This document shows, piece after piece, positions 1 through 6,048 of a DNA stretch of 15,113 nucleotides. The notes beneath the pieces are model-generated. The model had not been told where the DNA came from. It did no database searches and was given only the letters and a program-made list of their open reading frames with translations. The position numbers and the translations under genes were made by a program. The stretch lies in the NCBI GenBank assembly GCA_011605835.1, contig JAAOZJ010000058.1:1-15113 (forward strand), written 5' to 3'. Positions within the stretch are counted from its first letter, which is position 1. The number at the start of each line of letters is the position of its first letter. The stretch comes from Thermoproteota archaeon. GTDB taxonomy: Archaea > Thermoproteota > Methanomethylicia > Nezhaarchaeales > WYZ-LMO8.

Positions 1-2
1 CT

Positions 3-122
3 CGAGCCTCGCTCACGCCCAGCTTCGCGACGATGGAAGTGAGCGGGAGGAGCTTGGTGGTGGAGGTCAAAGAGCTCAGGGGCTCCAAGTTCGAGGTCTC
101 GAAGTTCGAGTTCCACTTGTAG
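3..122 (+). CDS. C-terminal end of an unidentified protein (5' end outside window)
   Basis: An open frame enters from the left edge and stops at TAG 120-122, giving about 39 C-terminal residues. The end is a run of short alternating charged/hydrophobic segments (SLVVEVKEL, KFEVSKFEFHL) that looks like beta strands. The piece LTPSFATMEV followed by a strand is reminiscent of the last sheet of calcineurin-type metallophosphoesterases, but this is only an impression and I do not assign a function. The gene is convergent with hypC and their stop codons abut with no spacer. An ATG at 33 exists, but the frame is open upstream of it, so a longer protein is more likely. Confidence 0.5.
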   Translation, partial: RASLTPSFATMEVSGRSLVVEVKELRGSKFEVSKFEFHL

Positions 123-356
123 CTAGAGCTCTACGCCCATGCTTTCCGCCATCTCTCTCCAGAGCTTTAGGGTCTCCTCCGCCTCCTTCTGGTCTAGCAC
201 CTGGATCGCATAGCCTGTGTGGACTAAGACGTAGCTCCCAGGCTTGACCTCTTCGTCCAACAGAGCTAGCACGACCTCTCTCTTCACGCCTCCGAAGTCG
301 ACGAGGGCTCTATCGCCCCTGACCTCCACGACCTTGCCCGGTATCGCGAGGCACAT
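123..356 (-). CDS. hypC: [NiFe]-hydrogenase maturation chaperone HypC
   Basis: HypC/HypG/HupF family, 77 residues, a normal length. The N-terminus MCLAIPGKV is the family signature: the Met is removed and Cys2 binds the Fe(CN)2CO precursor with HypD before delivery to the hydrogenase large subunit. A small beta barrel (residues 5-50, with ALVDFGG and VLVHTGYAI) and a C-terminal helix (55-72) fit the family. The ATG at 354-356 must be right because Cys2 has to follow Met1. The TATA box at 383-392 on this strand predicts an RNA start near 362, so the leader is about 6 nt. No other hyp gene is visible here, but its presence implies a NiFe hydrogenase in the organism. Confidence 0.95.
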   Translation of the reverse strand: MCLAIPGKVVEVRGDRALVDFGGVKREVVLALLDEEVKPGSYVLVHTGYAIQVLDQKEAEETLKLWREMAESMGVEL

Positions 357-382
357 CGCGGTAACACACAGGGGGGAGGATA

Positions 383-392
383 ACTTATAAGT
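383..392. promoter_or_regulatory. Palindromic TATA box shared by hypC and the FKBP gene
   Basis: ACTTATAAGT is a perfect 10-bp palindrome and the only TATA-like element in the 79-bp gap between hypC (start 356) and the FKBP ATG (436). An archaeal TATA centre lies about 26 bp before the RNA start, which predicts starts near 362 on the minus strand and 414 on the plus strand. Both are just upstream of their start codons. Sequence seen; shared use inferred. Confidence 0.65.
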
Positions 393-435
393 GTATCTGC
401 TAATCCTTCTTGCCCCAAAACTGCGGGGTGCCCCG

Positions 436-1197
436 ATGCCCCTGCAAAAAGGTGATTTCGTACTCGTCGACTACGTGATGAAGGTCAAGGACACGAACGA
501 GGTAATAGACCTCACCGTAGAGGAGGTAGCGAAAAAGGAGAAGGTCTACCGAGAGGATGGGATCTACGAGCCCGCCTTGGTGATCTTGGGAGAGGGGTGG
601 ATCTTAAAGGGGGTAGAGGAAGAGCTCTACAAGATGGATGTAGGCGAGAGCAAGGTCATTGAGGTGCCGCCGGACAAGGCCTTCGGAGAGAGGGACCCGA
701 GCAAGGTCAAGATAGTCAACGCTAGAGACCTGACGAAGCGCGGGATAACCCCGCGGGTGGGCGCTAGGGTCGAGCTCGACGACGGAGTGGCGATCATAAG
801 GAGGGCCGAGGGAGGGAGGGTGGTCTTAGACTACAACCACCCGCTCGCTGGCAGAACCATAGTGTGCGAGGTCAAGGTCGTGAAGAAGGTAGAAGACGTC
901 AAGGAGAAGGTAAGGGAGCTCGTGCACGCCAGGATCAAGAGGGTGGACAAAGAGAAGTTTAAAATAGATGTATCGAGCGACGGCATCTTGACCATAGAGA
1001 TACCGCCCGAGGCCTTCACATACGAGGGGCTTCAGTACGCCAAGAGGGGCATAGCCCTCGACGTGGCCCGCTACGTACCCGGGATAAGTGCTGTGAAGTT
1101 TGTAGAGGTCTACGAAGTGAGGCGAGCGAAGGCCGAGCAGGGAGAGAAGAAAAGCCCGAAGGCGGAGGAGGCCAAGGCTGGCCAACAGAAGAAGTAG
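436..1197 (+). CDS. Long-type archaeal FKBP peptidyl-prolyl cis-trans isomerase
   Basis: Prolyl isomerase and folding chaperone of the SlyD-like archaeal FKBP26 type, 253 residues, probably cytosolic. The FKBP core starts at residues 4-25 and resumes around 45-75 (ALVILGEGWILKGVEEEL). The IF chaperone insert lies at about 83-130, and the core closes with DYNHPLAGRTIVCEV (132-146). Residues 165-230 form the extra C-terminal domain of long FKBPs, followed by a lysine/glutamate/alanine-rich tail (230-253). I start at ATG 436: the frame extends to GTG 391, but that codon lies inside the TATA box, and GGGGTG just before 436 can act as a ribosome site. Monocistronic, divergent from hypC. Confidence 0.93.
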   Translation: MPLQKGDFVLVDYVMKVKDTNEVIDLTVEEVAKKEKVYREDGIYEPALVILGEGWILKGVEEELYKMDVGESKVIEVPPDKAFGERDPSKVKIVNARDLTKRGITPRVGARVELDDGVAIIRRAEGGRVVLDYNHPLAGRTIVCEVKVVKKVEDVKEKVRELVHARIKRVDKEKFKIDVSSDGILTIEIPPEAFTYEGLQYAKRGIALDVARYVPGISAVKFVEVYEVRRAKAEQGEKKSPKAEEAKAGQQKK

Positions 1198-1222
1198 TAA
1201 CAACGTACATCGACCTGAGGAC

Positions 1223-1237
1223 CTAAAAGCATTTTAG
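1223..1237. promoter_or_regulatory. Inverted repeat over the putative TATA of the ACT-tmcA-ASCH operon
   Basis: CTAAAA-GCA-TTTTAG is a perfect 6-bp inverted repeat with a 3-nt centre, in the 69-bp gap after the FKBP stop. Its left half (CTAAAAGC) is the best TATA candidate for the gene at 1267, predicting an RNA start near 1250 and a leader of about 15 nt. A repeat lying on a TATA box could be an operator. The pyrimidine tract at 1247-1259 may also help end the FKBP transcript. Confidence 0.4.
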
Positions 1238-1266
1238 CGCTCTAGACCTCTTTCTTCTAAGCAGTT

Positions 1267-1776
1267 ATGTGGAAGAGCGTAGCGGAGAAGTTCGAAGAGG
1301 CCCCCGCGAAGCTGAAGGTGGCCAGACTCCTCATAGAGAACGGCCTAAGGATAGGCGAGAACGGGAAGATCTACTGCGGGGACGTCGAAATACCGGACAC
1401 CAAGATAGCTAGGGTCCTCGACGTAGATCGAAGGGTCGTGAGAGAGACCATAAAGTACATAATGAGCGACGAGGTATTGCGAAAAGTCTTCACGCGCTTA
1501 AAGCCCGCGGGGGCCCTGCTGAGAGACGTCGCCGCGCTCTTCGGCTACGGGGTGTTGGAGATAAGGGCCGACCCGAGCGCGGTCGGGATAATAGCTGGCG
1601 TGGCCCAAGCCCTAGCCAAGGCAGGCATAAGCATTAGGCAGATCCACGCCGAGGACCCCGACCTAAACCCCGACCCCAAGTTGATAGTTATAACCGAGAG
1701 GGCCGTGCCGGGAGAGGTCATACAGGAGATATTGAAGGTGCCTAACGTCAAGAGTGTGACGATAATTCAGGGGTAA
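1267..1776 (+). CDS. HTH plus ACT-domain protein, predicted allosteric regulator
   Basis: 169 residues, conserved archaeal family (COG2061-like: predicted regulator with an ACT domain). Residues 1-80 are helical, with a possible helix-turn-helix in the segment DTKIARVLDVDRRVVRETI, where a DNA-reading helix would be expected. Residues about 93-168 form a beta-alpha-beta-beta-alpha-beta ACT domain (VLEIRADPSAVGIIAGVA, then ISIRQIHAED, then KLIVITERAV and VPNVKSVTII), the fold that binds amino acids or other small ligands. No catalytic motif is visible. The stop is 6 nt before the tmcA ATG, so the two are surely co-transcribed. What it senses cannot be read from the sequence. The ATG at 1267 fits the promoter position. 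Confidence 0.8.
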   Translation: MWKSVAEKFEEAPAKLKVARLLIENGLRIGENGKIYCGDVEIPDTKIARVLDVDRRVVRETIKYIMSDEVLRKVFTRLKPAGALLRDVAALFGYGVLEIRADPSAVGIIAGVAQALAKAGISIRQIHAEDPDLNPDPKLIVITERAVPGEVIQEILKVPNVKSVTIIQG

Positions 1777-1782
1777 GCGGCC

Positions 1783-4098
1783 ATGCCCCTGAGTCGAGAG
1801 CTCGCCGAGAAGATTATCTACAGCATAGCCGACGGCATCAGGAGCTTTCAGAGGAGGATGGTCGTCCTATGCGGCCTTGGAGAGGACAAGGCCGAAGCGG
1901 CGGCCCAGCTGGTGGACATGTACGTGGACAGCATAAATAGGGCCCCTTTGATGCTCTACGTCATCGATTCGCTCGACGAGGGGAGCGTAGGGGTTCGCCA
2001 GCTCAAGAGGTTTCGCGAGACCTTGAGGAGCGAGCTGGACTTTAGGACGATAACGTACCTCGACACCGAGTCGGTAATGGGCTTGACCTACGACATATTG
2101 ATACTAGACGTGGTAGAGGAGCTTAGGCCTAATGACATCGGGAGGCTCGTCGAAACGGTAAGAGGAGGGGGCTTCATAGTACTGCTAGCCCCGCCGCTTA
2201 GCTCTTGGGTCAGCAACGTCACGCGCTTCCAGAGGAAGTTGCTAGTGCCGCCGTACTCAATCAACGATTTGAAGAGGTTCTTTACCCAAAGGTTCATAAG
2301 AAAGTTGAAGGAGCACAAGGGCATCTGGCTCGTCGACCTCGAAACAGGATCCGTCAACTACAACGAGCCGATCGGTGCGAGGGCCAGGGAGAGCAAATTG
2401 GAGCTTCCCCCTAGCTCGCTGTTTCCGAGGGAGCTCTATTCGATGGCCAAGACCAACGACCAGATCAAGGTCCTCTTAGCCATGGAGTCCCTCGCTAAGG
2501 AGAGGAAGTGCATCTTGGTTCTCACGGCCAATAGAGGGAGGGGGAAGAGTGCTGTCCTAGGCCTCGGGCTAGCGGGCCTTATGGACTCAGCAAAGGGTAG
2601 GCTCAACGTCGTCGTCACAGCTCCGTCGCTTTACAATGTCCAAGTGCTCTTCGAGTTCTTAAAGAGGGCCTTGGAGGAGCTGGGCATGGAGTACAAGGAG
2701 GAGAAGGACAAGGAGGGGCTTACCAAGGTAGTTCAGACTCAGAAGGGAAGGGTCAGGTATGAGGAGCCCTACGACGCCGCCTTTGCAGACGCCCGAATGG
2801 TTGTGGTCGACGAGGCGGCTGGCATACCGGTACACCTCCTCTTGAGGATCAGGAAAAACTTCAGGAAAGCCGTGTTCTCGTCGACGGCGCACGGCTACGA
2901 GGGGGCGGGCAGGGGCTTCACTGTAAGGTTCCTATCGGCCCTCCGCAAAGAAGGCAAGGCTCCATTGATCGAAATGTCGATGAGGGAGCCCATAAGGTAC
3001 GCTCACGAGGACCCCATAGAGGCTTGGCTCTACGACGCGTTGCTTCTCGACGCCGAGCCAGCGAAGGTAGAGGCTGAGCCCGTCTCCGTCGTCTACGAGA
3101 AAGCCGACTTGGAGAAGTGGTTCACGGAGAGGGAGGACGAGTTGAGGGAGTTCATCGGAATTTACGTATTAGCCCACTACAGGAACAGGCCAGACGATGT
3201 CGCCATGATAGGGGAGGCACCGCACCACTTCGCAAGGTTGCTTAGGACCAGCGAGGGCGCGATAGTGACGGCCATACACTTGGCCAGAGAGGGAGGGCTC
3301 GACGACGACCTCATCGAACAGATACTCGCTGGCTTCGAGCCCTCCGGCAATGTCGTGCCCTCGATCATTGTCAAGTACTACCCTCCCTACAAGTACTTCG
3401 CCAAGTACGTTGGCTGGAGGATAGTCAGGATAGCCGTGCACCCTCAATTCACTGACAGGGGCTTTGGGAGCCTAGCGCTCCAAGACCTGTGCGACGAGGC
3501 CCGCAAAGAGGGCGTTGACTGGGTGGGGGCTGGCTTTGGCGCCACGAGAGAGTTGCTGAACTTCTGGATTAAGAACAACTTCGTCCCAGTACACATAAGC
3601 CCGAACAGAAACCCCGCATCGGGCGAGTACAGCGTCTTGGTTGTGAGGCCTCTTAGCAGGAGGGCGCAGAAGCTGGTGAGGGTGGCGAACAACGAGTTCA
3701 GGTTGAGGCTCCTCAACAGCCTCTACGACACCTATTCAGACCTCGAGGTCGAGGTCGCCCAGCTCTTGCTGCGGTCTCCTCACGGCACGGAAGAGGTAAA
3801 GCTAGGCCTGTCTAAGAGCCAGAAGGCGAGGTTGAAGAGCTACGTGAGCGGAATTGTGACTTACGAGGTGGCCAACGACGCCATAGGCAAGCTCGTAAAG
3901 GCGCACTTCATGCTGAGGGAGGGCAAGAGGATCAAGCTCGACGACGTCGAAGAGAGGCTCCTAATAGCCAAGTGCCTCCAAGGCCGGGGCTGGAGTGACG
4001 CGGCCAAGGCCTGTAACTTCCCCCCTTCGAAAATTAAAAGCGCGGTGAGGGGGATCATATCGAGGCTCTGGGGAGGTTACGGAGTTGAGGAGGCTTAA
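1783..4098 (+). CDS. tmcA: RNA cytidine acetyltransferase TmcA (ac4C synthase)
   Basis: Kre33/NAT10/TmcA family, 771 residues, the archaeal long form. It makes N4-acetylcytidine in tRNA and, in hyperthermophiles, in rRNA, using ATP and acetyl-CoA. Domain order: N-terminal DUF1726-type Rossmann domain (about 1-200); RecD-like helicase domain with Walker A TANRGRGKS (248-256) and Walker B VVVDEAA (340-346); GNAT acetyltransferase with the acetyl-CoA loop QFTDRGFG (555-562) after RIAVHP; then a helical RNA-binding C-terminus (about 630-771). All key motifs are intact. The start ATG lies 6 nt after the upstream stop; a weak GGGGT lies within the end of the upstream gene. The last 14 nt overlap the ASCH gene, implying translational coupling. 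Confidence 0.95.
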   Translation: MPLSRELAEKIIYSIADGIRSFQRRMVVLCGLGEDKAEAAAQLVDMYVDSINRAPLMLYVIDSLDEGSVGVRQLKRFRETLRSELDFRTITYLDTESVMGLTYDILILDVVEELRPNDIGRLVETVRGGGFIVLLAPPLSSWVSNVTRFQRKLLVPPYSINDLKRFFTQRFIRKLKEHKGIWLVDLETGSVNYNEPIGARARESKLELPPSSLFPRELYSMAKTNDQIKVLLAMESLAKERKCILVLTANRGRGKSAVLGLGLAGLMDSAKGRLNVVVTAPSLYNVQVLFEFLKRALEELGMEYKEEKDKEGLTKVVQTQKGRVRYEEPYDAAFADARMVVVDEAAGIPVHLLLRIRKNFRKAVFSSTAHGYEGAGRGFTVRFLSALRKEGKAPLIEMSMREPIRYAHEDPIEAWLYDALLLDAEPAKVEAEPVSVVYEKADLEKWFTEREDELREFIGIYVLAHYRNRPDDVAMIGEAPHHFARLLRTSEGAIVTAIHLAREGGLDDDLIEQILAGFEPSGNVVPSIIVKYYPPYKYFAKYVGWRIVRIAVHPQFTDRGFGSLALQDLCDEARKEGVDWVGAGFGATRELLNFWIKNNFVPVHISPNRNPASGEYSVLVVRPLSRRAQKLVRVANNEFRLRLLNSLYDTYSDLEVEVAQLLLRSPHGTEEVKLGLSKSQKARLKSYVSGIVTYEVANDAIGKLVKAHFMLREGKRIKLDDVEERLLIAKCLQGRGWSDAAKACNFPPSKIKSAVRGIISRLWGGYGVEEA
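4072..4077 (+). promoter_or_regulatory. Shine-Dalgarno site that fixes the TTG start of the ASCH gene
   Basis: GGAGGT lies inside the 3' end of tmcA, 7 nt before TTG 4085. It is one of the best ribosome sites in the window and supports initiation at TTG within the overlap with tmcA. Confidence 0.65.
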
Positions 4099-4408
4099 CT
4101 TCGCTAAAGAGTACAAGAAGAAGATCAAAGAGGGTTTGAAGAGGCAGACCATAAGGCTCTCCACGAGCTTGAGGGAGGGGGAAAAGGTCGAGGTCGTAGC
4201 GGGCGGGGAGGTGCTGGGGATAGCTAAGATAACCAGGGTCGAGAGGAAGACCATCGATGAGCTGACGGACGAGGACGCCAAGAGAGATGGCTTCGAAAAC
4301 GTGGCCCAGCTACTTAAGGCCCTGAGAAGGCACTACGGCAGAATAAGCAACAAGAAGGAGGTTTGCGTGATAGGCTTCGAGATTGAGAGGAGAGAGGACG
4401 GTCAATGA
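4085..4408 (+). CDS. ASCH-domain protein, YqfB-like; candidate N4-acetylcytidine amidohydrolase
   Basis: 107 residues, the whole of which is one ASCH domain (PUA-like barrel). The family signature appears as LNFAKEYKKKIKEGLKRQTIR: a helix, then Gly17, Lys19, Thr22 and Arg24. E. coli YqfB, an ASCH protein of similar size, hydrolyses N4-acetylcytidine; its reported catalytic residues are Lys21, Thr24 and Glu74 (from memory). Lys19 and Thr22 here align with the first two by their spacing before the conserved Arg, and Asp68 falls near the third. The gene starts at TTG behind a strong ribosome site and overlaps the tmcA end by 14 nt, so the enzyme that makes ac4C and a candidate that removes acetyl from it are co-translated. 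An RNA-binding role without catalysis is the main alternative. Confidence 0.8.
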   Translation: MRRLNFAKEYKKKIKEGLKRQTIRLSTSLREGEKVEVVAGGEVLGIAKITRVERKTIDELTDEDAKRDGFENVAQLLKALRRHYGRISNKKEVCVIGFEIERREDGQ

Positions 4409-4411
4409 CAC

Positions 4412-4539
<128 letters not shown>

Positions 4540-5295
4540 ATATGTCGAGCTTCTAGGGGCTTCAGGCTCAGGATTATCGGCTGGGACGAAAGGTGCGACG
4601 ATCATCCCAGCGGAGACGCCAAGCTACTGCTCAAGGACGGTAAGCTCATCCTCGAAATATCCAAGCACATCCCCAAGCCGCCCAAGTATACTTCCAGAGG
4701 CATCCTAGCCGTCGATGTCAACGAGAAGTGCATCGTCATCGGCAACAGCGAAATTGAACACAGGCTTGAGACGGCCGTCGAGAGGGCTCTGCACTACAGG
4801 CGGTTGGCCGAGGACCTTCAGAAGAAGCACTCCTCTAGCAAGTACAACGCCTGGCTTAGGAGAAGGGGCGTCCTAAACAGAATTAGGCATTTCCACAGGA
4901 AGGCTAGACGCATAGTCGAGGACTGGGCTAAGAAGACCTCATACGAAATTGTGACATTGGCGAAGCAACACCAGTACGTAGTCGCCAAGGAGGACTTAAC
5001 GGGGCTAGTGGAGAGTCTTAGGAAACTACCGAAAGATCACAAAGTTGCTCTTCTGATGCTGAGCTATGCGAGACTAGAGTTCTGGATTGACTGGCAATGC
5101 CAAAAGAAGGGGGTTCCCTTAATTGCTGTCGATCCAAAGGGGACGTCGTCGGCGTGTCCAAGGTGTGACTCTAGGCTTAAAGAGAGCGGATATAGAAGAC
5201 TAAGATGCCCCAAATGCAATTTTGAGGCAGACAGGGACACAGTAGCAGTCCTAAACATCGAGAAGAGGGCTTTAATCCAGATGGGGGAACTCTGA
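4540..5295 (+). pseudogene. tnpB: TnpB RNA-guided endonuclease, N-terminally truncated
   Basis: The frame is open from about 4513 to the TGA at 5293-5295, with recognisable TnpB sequence from about 4555 (FRLRIIGWDERCDDHPSGDA). No ATG, GTG or TTG lies in frame before the RuvC core; the first is TTG 4804, after the first catalytic Asp. The N-terminal guide- and DNA-recognition part is missing. The C-terminal part is undamaged: RuvC-I Asp in LAVDVNEK (codon 4714-4716), RuvC-II Glu in VAKEDLTGL (4990-4992), zinc finger CPRC (5155-5166) and CPKC (5206-5217), and RuvC-III Asp in DRDTVAVLNI (5236-5238). There are no frameshifts or internal stops in about 240 codons, so the loss looks recent. It cannot be a working nuclease as it stands. 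Confidence 0.85.
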
Positions 5296-5398
5296 TCTCC
5301 CCAACTGCCCCGCAGATGACAAATGTAACTCTGAACAGATGCGGGGAACCGAGCCGCCCCGAAGGAACCATCGCCCTTCAGGGCGGGGAGGAGGTCAG
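5296..5398 (+). ncRNA. Right end of the element, probable omega-RNA scaffold
   Basis: TnpB guide RNAs derive from the 3' end of tnpB plus the element's right end. Here the end is intact and structured: stem CCCCGCA (5308-5314) with TGCGGGG (5340-5346), then a GC-rich linker with GCCGCCCCGAAGG, then the terminal hairpin CGCCC-TTCA-GGGCG (5372-5385), then GGGAGGAGGTCAG at the boundary. The scaffold would end at 5398 and the guide would be read from host sequence at 5399 onward. Expression is inferred, not seen. Confidence 0.55.
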
Positions 5399-5785
5399 AG
5401 TGGACGCAAAGCACCTGGATCTCGCTCTTAAGGCGACCCCTTGAGAAGACGCCCGTCTTCAGCGTCGCCCTAAGCCTCATCGCAATGGCCTCGTGGCCGT
5501 TGACAACCACGCTCCTGTCCTCTAGGACCTGAAGGTCTTCAATACGGCTTCTGCTCTTGAGGTCGTCCAAGGCGTTCCTCACCTGCTTTCCGGGATCTCT
5601 GAACCTCCTCCAAACCTCCTCAAGAGGAGACCAAGCCAACGTGCACGAGCACTCCTGCCCCCAGACCTGAAGGAGACTACGCCTTGATCTCTTTTCAGCT
5701 GCCCTACCTCCACACTCCAGCTCGATGGATATTCTATCGATATGCCGTAAACGGCAAAAAGCTCGTACCCATCGCCATTCTCCAT
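5399..5785 (-). pseudogene. 5' fragment of the gene split by the TnpB element
   Basis: It starts at ATG 5783-5785 and reads MENGDGYELFAVYGISIEYP, then SSWSVEVGQLKRDQGVVSFRS. At least two frame changes follow: a short piece VLVHVG lies in another frame (5635-5652), and the reading resumes in the third frame as WSPLEEVWRRFRDPGK (from about 5633). It runs to QVLCVH at 5400, where the element interrupts. The restored protein would be about 160 residues, starting with an aromatic strand and 'IEYP..W' as in small crenarchaeal hypothetical proteins with a PsbP-like feel; function unknown. The TATA-like TTTAAGC (minus strand, 5813-5819) predicts a nearly leaderless transcript, so the promoter survives. 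Confidence 0.75.
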
Positions 5786-5845
5786 GCTATTCGATAACTA
5801 ATCGCCGCTCCAGCTTAAATGCCCTCCGTTTAGGAGCTAATTGCC

Positions 5846-5861
5846 CTGCCCTAAATGGCAG
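5846..5861 (-). repeat. Small hairpin downstream of tRNA-Ser
   Basis: CTGCC-CTAAAT-GGCAG is a 5-bp stem with a 6-nt loop, 21 nt beyond the encoded CCA of the tRNA on the minus strand. It lies between the tRNA and the promoter of the split gene. It could mark the tRNA 3' trailer; no T-run follows it, so terminator function is uncertain. Confidence 0.25.
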
Positions 5862-5882
5862 AACCTCCAGTAGATGGTGACG

Positions 5883-5992
5883 TGGCGCCGGGGGCGGGAT
5901 TTGAACCCGCGGGCCCCCGAAGGGGCACCGGCTTTCTGGCCCCACGCCATGAGATCTCGAGGCCGGCGCCTTTACCACTCAGCCACCCCGGC
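5883..5992 (-). tRNA. tRNA-Ser (anticodon CGA) with intron and encoded CCA
   Basis: A type II tRNA on the minus strand. Acceptor GCCGGGG pairs with CCCCGGC; G73 is the archaeal serine discriminator (leucine would have A). The D stem has 3 pairs, the anticodon stem is CCGGC/GCCGG, the loop after splicing is CTCGAGA with anticodon CGA (codon UCG), the long variable arm is GCCCC-TTC-GGGGGC (one G unpaired), and the T arm is GCGGG-TTCAAAT-CCCGC. CCA is encoded at 5883-5885. Mature length is 88 nt with CCA. G37 in place of the usual A after a serine anticodon is slightly unusual. The TATA at 6018-6028 predicts an RNA start about 5 nt upstream of the mature 5' end. Confidence 0.93.
5934..5955 (-). 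other. 22-nt tRNA intron at canonical position 37/38
   Basis: The intron reads ATCTCA...CAGAA on the minus strand. A bulge-helix-bulge can be drawn: the anticodon stem; 3' bulge AAA; central helix CTCG (exon) with CCAG (intron end), which has one C-C mismatch; 5' bulge AGA; then TCTCA with TGGGG and a 5-nt loop. Cutting within the two bulges gives the 7-nt loop CTCGAGA. The ends are certain to about one base. Confidence 0.75.
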
Positions 5993-6017
5993 TCGTCGAG
6001 GATAATTCTATGAGGGG

Positions 6018-6028
6018 GCTTATATTTC
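6018..6028. promoter_or_regulatory. TATA box shared by tRNA-Ser and the phosphohexomutase gene
   Basis: GCTTATATTTC on the plus strand (GAAATATAAGC on the minus) is the best AT-rich element between the divergent genes. Its centre is 31 bp from the tRNA 5' end and 26 bp from TTG 6049. That would give a leaderless mRNA to the right and a 5-nt tRNA leader to the left. Confidence 0.6.
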
Positions 6029-6048
6029 TAAAGCACGGGCGGTGCGGT

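Noticed and set aside
5064..5639. Minus-strand open frame running from the split gene into the TnpB element
   Set aside because: Its first part is the host gene remnant and the rest is the antisense of tnpB and its right end; it is a fusion created by the insertion, not a gene.
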